From contig CM036753.1 of the NCBI GenBank assembly GCA_020796225.1, forward strand, positions 1,054,001 through 1,118,000: a stretch of DNA of 64,000 bases, written 5' to 3'. Below are positions 33,331 through 44,190 of the stretch, piece by piece; position 1 is the stretch's first letter, and every line of letters starts with the position of its first letter. Under the pieces are notes generated by a model. The model searched no databases and had not been told where the DNA came from. It was given only the letters and a program-made list of their open reading frames with translations. The DNA comes from Arion vulgaris. Its lineage: Eukaryota; Mollusca; Gastropoda; Stylommatophora; Arionidae. The translations under genes were made by a program, and so were the position numbers.

Positions 33331-33605
33331 GGACACATCATATCAAGCGACTGAGCGTGCATTATCTCGGAAGCGATCATCAGTTAAACTTGCTATGCCT
33401 AACTGCAAAAAAGCAGAGAAGGACAGAGCATATCAAATGACTGACTGCACTATCTCAGAAACTGATCATTAGTTAAACCTGCTATGTCTAACTGCAAAAA
33501 AGTAAAGAAAGGACACAGCATATCAAACGACTGACTGCACTATCTCAGAAACTGATCATTAGTTAAACCTGCTATGCTAACTGCAAAAAAAAGCAGAGAA
33601 GGAAA
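33246..33605 (+). repeat. About 90-bp tandem repeat, 4 copies, from LINE 3' end
   Basis: Units start near 33,246, 33,338, 33,428 and 33,517 and share CATATCAAGCGACTGA and TATCTCAGAAACTGAT. The first unit is the coding end of the LINE (TERALSQ), so the array was born from retroelement sequence. Confidence 0.88.
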
Positions 33606-33726
33606 GAAAGAAGAAAGATACAAACATATATTCTTTTTCTCAATTATAAACTAAAAGTGTCAACTTCTTTCATTAACTTCAAAGTTTTGTTTGTTCATGA
33701 ATCTGTTGATGAATCTATTGTTTCAG

Positions 33727-33840
33727 GGCTGGGTAGAATGTGTTGGTTGTGCAGACAGATCTTACTTATGATCTGACACAACACACTAAAGCTACCAATG
33801 TCAAACTTGTTGCTGAGAAACCATTGCCAGCTCCCATATC
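33727..33840 (+). CDS. GARS1: GARS exon: GWxExVGCADRS block
   Basis: After TTTCAG. Reads GWVECVGCADRS, then, one extra base later, YDLTQHTKATNVKLVAEKPL PAP. GW(I/V)E.VG.ADRS.YDL is universally conserved in GlyRS. The 3' boundary is not resolved because the exon runs into a GT-rich minisatellite. Confidence 0.93.
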
Positions 33841-33849
33841 CTTTTTATG

Positions 33850-34020
33850 TGTGGTCAGTAAGACTTTTTGTTTTGTGTGTGTGACCAATGAATTTTGTTG
33901 TGTGAGTGTGAATAGTAAGACTTGTTGTGTGTGTATAGTAAGACTTTTGTTGTGTGTGTGTGAATAGTAAGACTTTTGTTGTGTGTATGTGAATAGTAAG
34001 ACTTTTGTTGTGTGGAAGAA
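33850..34020. repeat. About 29-bp GT-rich minisatellite (GARS intron)
   Basis: Units share AGTAAGACTTTTGTTGTGTG. It begins at or just after the exon. Confidence 0.88.
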
Positions 34021-34329
34021 CTACTGAATGTCATATATGTTCTTGATGATTTCTCTTATAGTCAAATACTGCTTGAATGTTTGTGTTTGTCTCTCTGTTA
34101 GATGAACATCATTTCCACTGTAGACATCACAGTTTAAGTTATCGGTATAACAGTCCGCTGGATGTTCATACCAGTGAATGGTGTTCAGTTCCTGGTACAA
34201 TTCTCCAGTTGCCCCTACAGGGAGAAAAATGATGTCAGCTTTGGCAGCGCATACTGTGATTACAGCCTGTCTATTTTATGATAAATATTCTCTCGTGATG
34301 ATTTCTTCTTATTTTTATCATTCTATTAT

Positions 34330-34520
34330 GATATATAAACAGCCAAACATCAGACCATGATGTACGGGCACAAGCCTTCAGCACCTATTGGAGCACAGTT
34401 GCTTATCATTCGGTGGTGTGTTGATTTCAGCCAGCGTTTTGTGTGTAGTTCGCTCTTTGCAGGCCTTTGGCTGTCCCAGCCAAAACCCACAAGGCAACTG
34501 GTTGCCGTGCCCTAGCCTGG
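34330..34520 (+). repeat. Dispersed repeat family R1, copy 4 (GARS intron)
   Basis: Contains GATATATAAACAGCCAAACA, CCTTCAGCACCTATTGGAGC, GTTGCTTATCATTCGGTGGT, matching the other R1 copies. Confidence 0.7.
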
Positions 34521-35130
34521 GCAGCGACCCTTGAGCAACCTGCTCTCCCGGGCTTATAGGCGGCATCATGCCCAGCAAAACCGGTCATTTTAATGAACAC
34601 TTTGGTTTGCCGCCCGTTCAGGTTTGCGTATAGTTTGCTCGCTAGCCTTTGATTGTCCTTCCATGTGGTGCCCATTTGCCTGGACCTTTCGGCACCCAGT
34701 ATACTCATCGGCTCTAACAGCGCTCAGAGAAACATCACAGCAGCTCAATTGCGTCTACCGTGGGTCACGCCCTTCGATGGCTTTGATTCTGCCCCCATCT
34801 CTGTGATGGGGGCTAGACTGACCTATGTGGACCAGCATACGGCCCTCGTCACCTAGCATACTCATCGGCTCCAGAGAGAGACTCAAGAGAGTGTGCGGGC
34901 TCGAGGATTTTGCCTCGAGATTCCACATGTAACCTTCACAGCTTTTTCCCATCGACGGAGAGGCGAGCATTAATAAATCACTCTGGAGTTCTTCGTCTAT
35001 ATTGCGAGCGATTGCTCAAGCATGACTTCCTTTGCATCTCAACTTTTTGGTAAGCTTTCCACGGCACCTGCCCTTTTAAGCCAGACCGGAACTACCATCT
35101 GTGCCAGGTCCACCGTGTGGTGAAGGCAGA
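34521..35130. other. GC-richer block of unknown origin (GARS intron)
   Basis: Base composition is clearly less AT-rich than the intron around it. ATACTCATCGGCTC occurs twice (near 34,699 and 34,857). Several short frames are open on both strands, but none is recognisable. It may be the body of a longer R1-type element. Confidence 0.4.
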
Positions 35131-35924
35131 GATTAGAGCCATCTCCCTAATCCTGACGCTGCTTCCTTACGTTTTGACTGATAAGTATTAAATCCCTGAG
35201 AGGCAGGAAGGGACAGGAATAAAGATGACTCACAGAGCATGTAAAGTTCCTGCTGTATCAGAAACTGAATGGGGCACAATTCAACATTTATGTATAGTGT
35301 TGATGTTGTGAACTTGCCTGCTAAGATGGACATTGTTATAATACAATTGCGACTAACACTACAATCAACACCTCATATGTGTTTTCAAACTTGTATCAAT
35401 ACTTTGATGTTTTATAAAGTTAGTATATCAGATTATTTCAATACAAATTCAATTGTCAAGAGTGTTTTTCTTTAGTAAATTTGCCTTTTATGCTGTACAG
35501 ATTGTCTGGTGTGCTGCAAATTGTACTAATTAGCCTCCACTCAGCTTGATGCAGCAAACTTGGTATTGCCCCTTGTGAAGCACAAACAGTTGATGTAACA
35601 GAATGTCCAACCACAGAAGGTGCTATACTGGCAAAGTTTTCAAGCAGGAAGCTAAAGCTAATATGGATCACTTGAGCAGTTTTATCTGCTGAGAAGTTGC
35701 TACTATACGAACAGGCTATCACTGACAAGAGGTAGAGTCTTTATTTGAATGTAAGTGTACAGATTGGGCAGGATATCTGACAGCTAAATATTGCAGATCA
35801 GTTTGTCATACATGTGCAAACATTCTGCCATGCTTATTCATGTTAAAGGAAACATTTGTTCTCATATCAAGCGTAGAACTCTATCAGAATCAAGTCTGGC
35901 AGACATTTTACTTTGTCAAATTTC
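35131..35924. other. GARS intron, unassigned
   Basis: No recognised gene or repeat; the expected GARS exon for insertion 2 was looked for here and not found. Confidence 0.5.
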
Positions 35925-36110
35925 TTCTTCAAGTGTTCCATATTGATCACTTGTTAACCACTGTGTGATTTGTATGTGATCTGAGCATAAGAGCAATTTA
36001 AGTTGTGCCAGTTATGCGTCTACAAGTGAGCCAGCACATCCGATTTCTGCAATGCTTTTGTTTACTATGGTAGCTTTCTAGGTCTACATCAGTCGTCTCT
36101 TTCCCATACC
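35925..36110 (-). repeat. Dispersed repeat family R2, copy 3 (GARS intron)
   Basis: The + strand text GCCAGCACATCCGATTTCTG and TTTGTATGTGATCTGAGC matches the copy at 3,190-3,385 in the same orientation. Confidence 0.75.
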
Positions 36111-36164
36111 TTGTAGGTAAGGTAGTACTATTCTTTGCTCCCCTTGTGAGCTGACACCACACGG

Positions 36165-36390
36165 TCGGATATTTGTTCATGTTGATTGATTGTGTTCCCT
36201 GTAGTATATGTTTGCATTCATTATCTCCATATAGCAGACTATTTGTTCATGTTGATTGATTGTGTTTTTGTAGTAGTATATGATTGCATTCATCTCCATA
36301 TAACAGACTATTTGTTCATGTTGATTAGTTATGTTCACTGTAGTAGTATATGATTGCATTCATTATCTCCATATAGCAGACTATTTGTAA
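36165..36390. repeat. About 68-bp repeat, 3 copies (GARS intron)
   Basis: Units share GACTATTTGTTCATGTTGAT and TGCATTCATTATCTCCATAT. Confidence 0.92.
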
Positions 36391-37059
36391 ATATCTTTCA
36401 CATTGGAAAAGTCATATCATAACAGATTTGTGCTGTGTGGTGGCATTCAGAACTACCTTTTAATCTCAAACCACAGAAGCTTGCTTGACTGCGTGGATGT
36501 AGTAAAGGGTACAAGGTCATAAACTGGACCAATCTTGACCAGTTTGCTTTCTTAGCCTCTAGAGATTATTGTTTACCATATTGTTTACCATATAAGCAAT
36601 GGAAGGTCTATGAATAATTTCTGGATGGAAACTTAACTACAGATTAGTATTTGTTTAGTTGGCACACTGAATCTCAGTCAAATTAATGTAGTGCAGATTA
36701 TTAGTGAAATGTGAGATTGTAACTGAATACCTTAAACTCAATCCAGCAGACTAAGAAGGATTGATACAGTCAGGCTGAGCGAATGAGTAGACAACATTCA
36801 GCTCTTCTTTCTCTGGGAGCCTCTCTTACAGAACTATATGTCTGCTCATGCTGGACTGAAGGAAAACAGAGCTGCTGACTGACACAGTATCCATTGAGAG
36901 AAGCCAAATGATGGACAGAGTGGGACGTATAAATTCCCTCTCTGTTTGAAATATTGTAAGACAGAAGAAGGAGAAAAGTGATTCTACAGACTGAAAGGAT
37001 CAACAAGGACCTCTGCATCCACTGCATGAAAAATGGCTAGAACAAAAACAGACTAAAGC
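36391..37059. other. GARS intron, mostly unassigned
   Basis: From about 36,730 it may contain the decayed connection region of the I-like element that follows; otherwise nothing recognised. Confidence 0.45.
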
Positions 37060-38095
37060 GTACAAGTCTAAACCACAAAGCAAAAGAAATAGGAAAGTCA
37101 TACTTGGAACTACTAAATCATAATTCCATACCAGAAGAATTACTTTTTTGATCACTGGGAACCAGACTCGGTAGCACTAAACTTCTCGCCTCCCTCCTAA
37201 ATTGTTAAGCAAAGATAGCGAGCCTAATCTAGTGAAGAAAGCAACTACAATGGAACATCTCCATTACTTGTTTCCAGAAGACAGCTGGATAAGAATTTAC
37301 ACAGATGGATCGGCAATGGAGCAACTATGAATGATGAAGCAGGAGCATACATTGGGCACTTAGATATTACTACTGTGTCTGTGGCGGCCCCTGCACAGGA
37401 AGAATATATTTCCCAACTACAAAAGCAGAACTCTTAGCCCTTCTGATGGCAGCACAGCACACAGAATAAGCTGCAAGCACCTGCAGGTAGATGGTGACTT
37501 TCATGAACTCGCGTCAGCTATACAAGCCATGGAAGCAAATCCGCTGACAGCACAGTACAAACCTAGAAAGATAACCGTCAGCTTTCTGAAAGGCAGAAAT
37601 TCCTTGCAGTGATTCCATCTCACTGTGGCATTGCAGATATTAGAGTGCCAATGTCTTAGCTAAGAGAGCAGTGCCAAAGAGCAAATTTACCAACACCTGT
37701 CTTTCAGAGGTCAAAACCCTCCCACTACAGAAAATCTGCAGTAGACTGGAAGACAAGCACCGAATATGATTATGAAGAACTCCCTCAAAAGACCTAAGCG
37801 AACAGACCAGGTCATTATATTTGACTCGCACTAGACACTGCAGACTCAACAAACACTTATATAGACTAGGAATAAGGCAAACAGCTCTCTGCCAGTGTCA
37901 GCAGGTGGAACAGACACGAGAGCATATTCTGCAAGACTGTCCTCTCCTTGGTGAGCTGAGAAGCAACATGTGGCCACACCCAGTCGACCTGAAAACTAAG
38001 CTTTGGAAACCTGACAGACTGGAAGCTGACTGTCCAGTTTGTGGTCCACAGTAAATTAAGCGAATGACCAGAGATTGCTGAAGAAGAAGAAGAAA
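37060..38095 (+). pseudogene. I-like element copy 3: RNase H to 3' tail (GARS intron)
   Basis: Contains IRIYTDGSA (37,290-37,320), VIPSHCGIAD (37,610-37,640), then HCRLNKHLYRLGIRQTALCQ and EQTREHILQDCPLLGELR (37,830-37,970). It ends with a GAAGAAGAAGAAG tail at 38,081-38,094. Multiple frame breaks. Same 3' organisation as the element at 1-2,079. Confidence 0.85.
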
Positions 38096-38220
38096 TATTG
38101 TGAAACAGTAGTGGCATATTGAATCACCTGTTTGAAATGGGGTTTACATGCAAACAAGCTTGCATGGATAGCATAGTATTCAAATATGTTAACTGACATC
38201 TCATGAGTACAGTACAGTGG

Positions 38221-38480
38221 GTTCTCTGTGGCTAAGTGGTTAAGCCCTTTGCCTTGTCAGTCTCGAAGGTCGTGGGTTCTAGTGGGACCGCGCCATTCTG
38301 TTCACAGTGCATTTTTTTCCAGAGACCCCTAGGATTGTTGCTGGAGCTACAAAATTCGTGCTTTGTGCAATACTCTCGGCAGATGGCGTGCCAAACTGCG
38401 AGAGAGAGGGACCGAAACCATATGCGGGGTAAAACCCGGTGCAATGAAGTCAATCCTTGACTTTTAAACTGCTTTTTTCA
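38221..38480 (+). mobile_element. tRNA-derived SINE, type S1, copy 2 (GARS intron)
   Basis: A box GTGGCTAAGTGGTTAAGCC at 38,228, B-box-like GGGTTCTAGTGGGACC near 38,273, and body blocks CAGAGACCCCTAGGATTGTT and TTTGTGCAATACTCTCGGC. Very close to the copy at 58,115. Confidence 0.88.
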
Positions 38481-39204
38481 TAGTACAGTGAGTGGTGGTA
38501 ACACTGAGATGGCTATTGTATTAGAGGACAGAGCAGACTTGTGCTTGCCCAATATATGAGGATATCATTGATAAGCTCTTACTTTCTTGAGAATTAGTCT
38601 TGTCAACTGGTGGTTGAGAGATCTCACATCATTGCCCCCTTTACCACATGACATCTTTGCTGTACAGAAGGACAGGACAGAAAATCTAGTTGAATGTGTA
38701 GCATGTATCTGTCTGTCTGGCAACACTCTCAGACTGTCATGTAACCTGAATACCAACCAGCAGCAGCATTTAATAGTTGAATGGATAAATGTAGTTGAAA
38801 TACAGATTTTAGTGATTGCTCTCATATGGCTGCCAGCTTCCAAAATAACAACCTGCTCCATTCTCACTGAATTTGTAATAGAACAGGACAGACTGCAGTA
38901 TCTCAGCCTACTACAGATTGTAGCATTCAACTTAGTTTATAAATAGTTGATGTAGGCTGCTTCTCTGTCTAAATATTTATTCTTATTTATTGTTGCTATT
39001 CATTGTTGTATATTCAGAATTTAAGAGGTCAACAATAGGATATCCAAAGCCAAGTGCTACGTTCGAGCTACATGTCACTGTGTGGGAGCAGAAGAGTAAG
39101 AGATAGCCACATAGCTGAAAAGTTTACCATTTCACATAGTATTAACCACACTGCTATCATGTGAGACATAGTGTGGTATATATAGAAAAATCTAAACCAC
39201 TTTC
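38481..39204. other. GARS intron, unassigned
   Basis: Opposing open frames of about 120 codons (38,565-38,930 - and 38,587-38,946 +) show no recognisable domain. Confidence 0.45.
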
Positions 39205-39830
39205 ACACAAGCTGTCTACATGAGAATACTAAAAATAAACTACTTGGACAAAATTCCAGATAACCAAGTCCTCACAAGAGCAAAGATTCCAAGCGTCAAC
39301 ACCCTGTTGCAGGAGGTCATGTTGCTTGAATGCCTGATGAACGCATCCCAAAACAATTGATGTATTGTGAACTTGAAGGGGGCAGACTTTCTGCTGGTGG
39401 ACAGAAAAAACAGTTTAAAGACACTCTTAAAGTGTCTCTGAAATGCTGATATAGACACGCTACATGCTGGGAATTCCTTGCGCAAGATCGCCAAATGTGG
39501 TGCTGTAACAACACAAGAGGAACCCGTATAGCTGAGAATCATCGTGCTGTTGAGGCACAGAGAAAACGAGCTGCACGAAAAGACAGTACTCACCACATAT
39601 CTTACTTTGATCATGTATGCCCCACCTGTGGTTATGATTGTGTTCTAGGATTGTACTCTACAATCACCTCACACACAGTACTCACATATCTTACTTTGAT
39701 CATGTATGCCCCACCTGTGGTTGGGATTGTGTTCTAGTATTGTACTCGACAATCACCTCATCACGCACCAGAGAGGTGCAGCACACATGTATGAGATCGT
39801 TGTCATCATCGCTTGCTTGACGGCTGTTAT
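39205..39830 (+). pseudogene. Non-LTR C-terminus with zinc finger, copy 1 (GARS intron)
   Basis: Reads NQVLTRAKIPSVNTLLQE, then EAQRKRAARKDSTHHIS, HVCPTCGYDCVLGLYS. It matches the C-terminal part of the LINE at 45,922-48,675, including its terminal C2H2-type finger. The finger's first half (DHVCPTCG) is repeated about 80 bases later (near 39,690-39,740), so the end is partly duplicated. Confidence 0.8.
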
Positions 39831-39866
39831 TATTCAGAATTGATGTGATTTCTTTGTTTCCAACAG

Positions 39867-39952
39867 ATCTGCTGATGTGACAGTCAATGGCTCACATTTC
39901 TCCGTAACCAAAGACATGGTACAAGTCAAGAGATTCCAGAAAACTCTCCATG
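39867..39952 (+). CDS. GARS1: GARS exon: VTKDMVxVKRFQKT block
   Basis: Completely open, between CAACAG and GTATAG. Reads SADVTVNGSHFSVTKDMVQV, KRFQKTLH. It matches the segment before motif 3 in eukaryotic GlyRS. It ends in phase 1, which fits the next exon exactly (GTG, Val). Confidence 0.95.
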
Positions 39953-39969
39953 GTATAGTTTTTTCTTAC

Positions 39970-40140
39970 TGTGTGTGTGTGTGTGTGTGACCCCTAATTT
40001 GGTTGTATATACCAACCCTCCACAGTAGCTTTGTTTTCTCTCTGTGTGTGTGTGTGTACACTAAATTTGATGTATATACCACCCTCCACAGTAGCTTATG
40101 TTTTCTCTGTGTAGTGTGTGTTTGTGTAACTAAATTTGAT
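39970..40140. repeat. (GT)n-containing 65-bp repeat, 3 copies (GARS intron)
   Basis: Units consist of a GT run followed by CTAAATTTGATGTATATACC and CTCCACAGTAGCTT. Confidence 0.88.
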
Positions 40141-40600
40141 GCTATATGATCCACCTCCATCATAATACTTTATGTTTTCAAAGTAATTAGGGAATAATCC
40201 ATCTCTACCAGATGTAACAAAAAGTACAGCTATACCCATGTTATTCCCAATCATCTGTTATATTATTGTTGATTTTCTTTATATTGTAATTGCAAGACTC
40301 AATGAAATTGATGTATATTATATTTAAAGATATATATTGAAAGATTTGGAAACAAATCTATCATTTGTATAAACCATTTGTAATTTTGTTGTTTATGTTC
40401 TTTCTGACTGTAATGCAATGTACCAATGAATATCAGTGTAAATTTAATATGGTATAAAATGTTTAATGAACTCCAGTGACAGGAAAAATCTACATGTCAA
40501 CCATTTATCATCAAGACAAGTATAAAATAGACATGACATATGTCATGACCACTATGACAGAGACATATACTGGAAAATGTCAGTCAAGACAACTAGAGAG
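40141..40600. other. GARS intron, unassigned
   Basis: AT-rich; nothing recognised. Confidence 0.5.
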
Positions 40601-40614
40601 AAACACATGTCCAA

Positions 40615-40890
40615 TCCATTCAGTCCAAGACAAGCTATATAGAGATGTACATGGACTTGGTTGACCACTAACTACTTTAAAAGTATACAATCAAGTCAGT
40701 CCAAGACAAGCTATATGGAGATGTAAGTATACAGATCGATGTCAATCCAAGACAAGCTATATAGAGATGTACATGGACTACAGTTGACCACTAACTACTT
40801 TAAAAGTATACATGTCAATCCAAGACAAGCTATATAGAGATGTACATGGACTCCGGTTGACCACTAAATACTTTAAAAGTATACATATCA
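40615..40890. repeat. About 65-80-bp repeat, 4 copies (GARS intron)
   Basis: Units share TCCAAGACAAGCTATATAGA and CACTAACTACTTTAAAAGTA. Confidence 0.9.
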
Positions 40891-40927
40891 ATGTCTGAAC
40901 GTTGAAGAAAAAGATGATCGTGCATGT

Positions 40928-40990
40928 TTTTGTTAAACAGACAGCTGTTAGCAGTTTTGTTAAACAGACAGCTGTTAGCAGTTTTGTTAT
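40928..40990. repeat. 32-bp direct repeat, 2 copies (GARS intron)
   Basis: GTTTTGTTAAACAGACAGCT and GTTAGCA occur twice in tandem. Confidence 0.9.
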
Positions 40991-40994
40991 CAAA

Positions 40995-41629
40995 CTTATT
41001 GTTGTTGTTTATATATGGTGGAACATGTACCATTTATCAACATGTTTGTAATTAAATGCTCAGTATATTTACATTGGTAACATATTATTGAATAAGAAAA
41101 TGAAATGTAATATTTTTAGTAGGAAGAAAACAAAATGGATGAAATTGACACATCAATTTTAATGTATCCTATAAGACATCTGCAAGTCATAAAATGTATT
41201 TCTTGTCAAACTACATTCATAGTTACACAATCCAGGAAAGTTTGTTTAAAATCAAAATTACATTTTTAGACCAAAATGTGCATTTTGTGGAGATTTTATC
41301 ACAGTTTGCTAAAGTAAAATCTAAAACAGCTATGTCCACATGTGTAATTGGAAATGACCAATGAACTTTGGTTAAATTTAAAAAGAGGTGGACTGGAATA
41401 TTTATTTAGTACATCGGTTCTACCCTATAGCCACTTGACATGGTGCCCAGTTCCTTGGCTTCCAACTCAATCACTAGATAGCATGGTGTTTGGACAACTA
41501 AAGGTTAAGCAATATTTATAACTATTAAAGGTGTATGTCTTATGACTTTAAAAAAAAGGTAGTGGGTATACTAACCCTGCACTACAACAACTGCATGATG
41601 ACCATTTTACTATTTTCTTTCTTCACCAG
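40995..41629. other. GARS intron, unassigned
   Basis: AT-rich; nothing recognised. Confidence 0.5.
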
Positions 41630-41739
41630 TGGAGGAATTTGTACCATCAGTCATTGAGCCTTCATTTGGCATTGGACGTATCATGTATGCCATCTTTGAA
41701 CACAATTTTAAAACCAGAGAAGGTGATGAACAAAGAACA
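41630..41739 (+). CDS. GARS1: GARS exon: class II motif 3
   Basis: Completely open, between TTCACCAG and GTAAGT. With the split first codon it reads [48 protein letters not shown] is class II motif 3 with the ATP-binding Arg. Best evidence for a once-functional synthetase gene. Confidence 0.97.
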
Positions 41740-41789
41740 GTAAGTCTTGCTGGAGACAGTGTTTACTTGTAGGTTCTAGCAGAGTTGCT

Positions 41790-41960
41790 TTACCATGTCC
41801 AGAAGTTTTAACTTGTCCAGTAGTTTAGCAATGTCCAGAAGTTTTAACATGTCCAGTAGTTTAGCATTGTCCAGTAGCTTTACCATGTCCAGAAGTTTTA
41901 ACTTGTCCAGTAGTTTAGCAATGTCCAGTAGCTTTACCATGTCCAGAAGTTTTAACAGTT
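41790..41960. repeat. Interleaved 18-20-bp repeats (GARS intron)
   Basis: Alternating CATGTCCAGAAGTTTTAAC and TTGTCCAGTAGTTTAGCA units. Confidence 0.9.
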
Positions 41961-42289
41961 AAAAATGTCAAATCTTTATTGGTGTGTCAGTGATATACAT
42001 GTTGTCAGTTATCTATCCCTGTGTCAGACACTCATAAGATTTGATGTCTATTCAATGACTTGCTCAGTTGAATTTGATCTGACTGTAACAGCTCTTAGGT
42101 TGACTCCGCCTGATGTTACCACAGAAACGCTGGTAAATTTGATCTGATGTTGAGTACCACAGAAACACTAGTAAATAAGGAGAAATAGATTATGTGTGAT
42201 GTATAATTCAAAGTTGGGGTGTTTTATATGTCTTGTGAAGAAAGTATTTGATTGATGCAATATCAGAAAATGTTATGTATCTCTAACAG

Positions 42290-42383
42290 TATCTGTCGTT
42301 ACCACCTGTCATTGCACCATACAAGTGTTCAGTCTTGCCTCTTAGCCAGAACCCAGAGTTTACTCCTCTTGTACAGAAATTAT
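42290..42383 (+). CDS. GARS1: GARS exon: [12 protein letters not shown] block
   Basis: Completely open, between CTAACAG and GTAAGT. Reads [31 protein letters not shown]. It is the start of the anticodon-binding domain (VAP.KC.VLPL). The rest of that domain is not seen downstream up to 64,000 except for a doubtful piece at 43,046. Confidence 0.95.
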
Positions 42384-42414
42384 GTAAGTAAAATCTATTT
42401 TGGATGTTATCTGT

Positions 42415-43040
42415 TCTTGTTTTTTGTTTATTACATTGCAACCAATCATATTTTTATTATTTTTGTTTATTATATTGTAACCAATCATATTCTTATTATT
42501 TTTGTTTATTACATTGCAAACAATCATATTCTTATTATTTTTGTTTATTACATTGCAAACAATCATATTCTTATTATTTTTGTTTATTACATTGCAAACA
42601 ATCATATTTTTATTATTTTTGTTTATTACATTGCAAACAATCATATTCTTATTATTTTTGTTTATTACATTGCAAACAATCATATTCTTATTATTTTGTT
42701 TATTACATTGCAAACAATCATATTCTTATTATTTTTGTTTATTACATTGCAAACAATCATATTCTTATTATTTTGTTTATTACATTGCAAACAATCATAT
42801 TCTTATTATTTTTGTTTATTACATTGCAAACAATCATATTCTTATTATTTTTGTTTATTATATTGCAACCAATCATATTCTTATTATTTTTGTTTATTAT
42901 ATTGCAACCAATCATATTCTTATTATTTTTGTTTATTACATTGCAAACAATCATATTCTTATTATTTTGTTTATTACATTGCAAACAATCATATTCTTAT
43001 TATTTTTGTTTATTATATTGCAAACAATCATATTCTTATT
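42415..43040. repeat. 41-bp minisatellite, about 15 copies (GARS intron)
   Basis: Units share TTATTACATTGCAAACAATC and ATATTCTTATTATTTTTG. Because 41 is not a multiple of three, all frames cycle through the same few peptides; the ORFs are artefacts. Confidence 0.97.
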
Positions 43041-43045
43041 ATTAG

Positions 43046-43085
43046 CAGAATAAATGGTGTCAGCAGTCGAGAAATGTTGATCATG
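43046..43085 (+). CDS. GARS1: Possible GARS exon start, weak
   Basis: Directly after the minisatellite, TATTAG is followed by CAGAATAAATGGTGTCAGCA. In the phase left by the previous exon it starts S-E, then, with shifts, NGVSSR and VDH. This resembles the SEAL..xGVSxKVDD region expected next in GlyRS, but the following SGSIGRRYARTDE block is absent. Confidence 0.25.
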
Positions 43086-43234
43086 AAAATCAAATATTTC
43101 TTATGTAGTGTCCATTCATTTACTGTCTGTTAGAGAAGGAGATATTTGAATATGCATTCAGGATGTCTATTATATGTGAAGATGTCTGTTATACAGAGCA
43201 TTTTGTAATGATGATTGTTGTTCTACAGTTTGAT

Positions 43235-43820
43235 ACGTATACTGTTTGATGATCAGTTTGATACAGGATCTGTGTTGTATAGATCAGTTTGATACAGGTA
43301 TACTGTGTTGTATAGATCAGTTTGGTACAGGTATACTGTGTTGTATAGATCAGTTTGATACAGGTATACTGTGTTGTATAGATCAGTTTGGTACAGGTAT
43401 ACTGTGTTGTATAGATCAGTTTGATACAGGTATACTGTGTTATATAGATCAGTTTGATACAGGTATACTGTGTTGTATAGATCAGTTTGATACAGGTATA
43501 CTGTGTTGTATAGATCAGTTTGGTACAGGTATACTGTGTTATATAAATCAGTTTGATACAGGTATAATGTGTTCTATAGATCAGTTTGATACAGGTATAC
43601 TGTGTTGTATAGATCAGTTTGATACAGGTATACTGTGTTTATAGATCAGTTTGATACAGGTATACTGTGTTGTATAATCAGTTTGTACAGGTATACTGTG
43701 TTGTATAGATCAGTTTGATACAGGTATACTGTGTTGTATAGATCAGTTTGGTACAGGTATACTGTGTTATATAAATCAGTTTGATACAGGTATAATGTGT
43801 TATATAGATCAGCCTGAAGC
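43235..43820. repeat. 33-bp minisatellite, about 18 copies
   Basis: Units share ATAGATCAGTTTGATACAGG and TATACTGTGTTGT. Because 33 is divisible by three, one frame stays open for 132 codons; this is not a gene. Confidence 0.97.
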
Positions 43821-43879
43821 TTGTATACATAGTCAGTAATAGTCAAGATGATAACACACTGCGCTAGTGATGCATAGGC

Positions 43880-44190
43880 CATGGAAATTCCAGGGCTCTA
43901 AGCCAGCTTGTGTTAACAAATTCTTGATGGAAATTCCAGGACTCTAAGTCAGCATGTGTTAACAAATTCTTGATGGAAATTCCAGGGCTCTAAGCCAGCT
44001 TGTGTTAACAAATTCTTGATGGAAATTCCAGTGTTCTAAGCCAGCTTGTGTTAACAAATTCTTGATGGAAATTCCAGTGTTCTAAGCCAGCTTGTGTTAA
44101 CAAATTCTTGATGGAAATTCCAGTGTTCTAAGCCAGCTTGTGTTAACAAATTCTTGATGGAAATTCAGTGTTCTAACAGCTTGTGTTAAG
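43880..44190. repeat. 47-bp minisatellite, about 6.5 copies
   Basis: Units share TTGATGGAAATTCCAGTGTT and AAGCCAGCTTGTGTTAACAA. Confidence 0.96.

Larger units (their letters stand above)
19524..43100 (+). pseudogene. GARS1: Glycyl-tRNA synthetase gene (GARS), frameshifted in this sequence
   Basis: Thirteen collinear exons encode glycyl-tRNA synthetase, the class II enzyme that joins glycine to tRNA-Gly in cytosol (and, in animals, usually mitochondria from the same gene). Seen in order: WHEP domain, catalytic core start, motif 2 ([11 protein letters not shown]), insertions, and motif 3 ([16 protein letters not shown]). Splice sites are mostly canonical and phases match at several junctions. 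Exons at 23,329, 26,880, 39,867, 41,630 and 42,290 are open; others have one or two single-base shifts or a stop. Not found: the first exon, a segment between about 33,840 and 39,867, and the anticodon-binding domain. I mark it pseudogene because the written sequence cannot encode the protein, but sequencing error in a live gene is at least as likely. Confidence 0.85.

Noticed and set aside
34427..34970. Overlapping short ORFs on both strands in the GC-richer block
   Set aside because: No recognisable domain; open frames are expected by chance at this composition.
38565..38946. Opposing ~120-codon ORFs as a gene pair
   Set aside because: No recognisable motifs, no splice or promoter evidence, and located in a large intron of GARS.
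42252..43133. 293-codon ORF with repeated hydrophobic YYIANNHI peptides, resembling a membrane protein
   Set aside because: Product of the 41-bp array cycling through three frames; its first part overlaps a real GARS exon in the proper frame.
43246..43644. 132-codon ORF of CCIDQFDTGIL repeats
   Set aside because: 33-bp minisatellite with unit length divisible by three; coding appearance is automatic.
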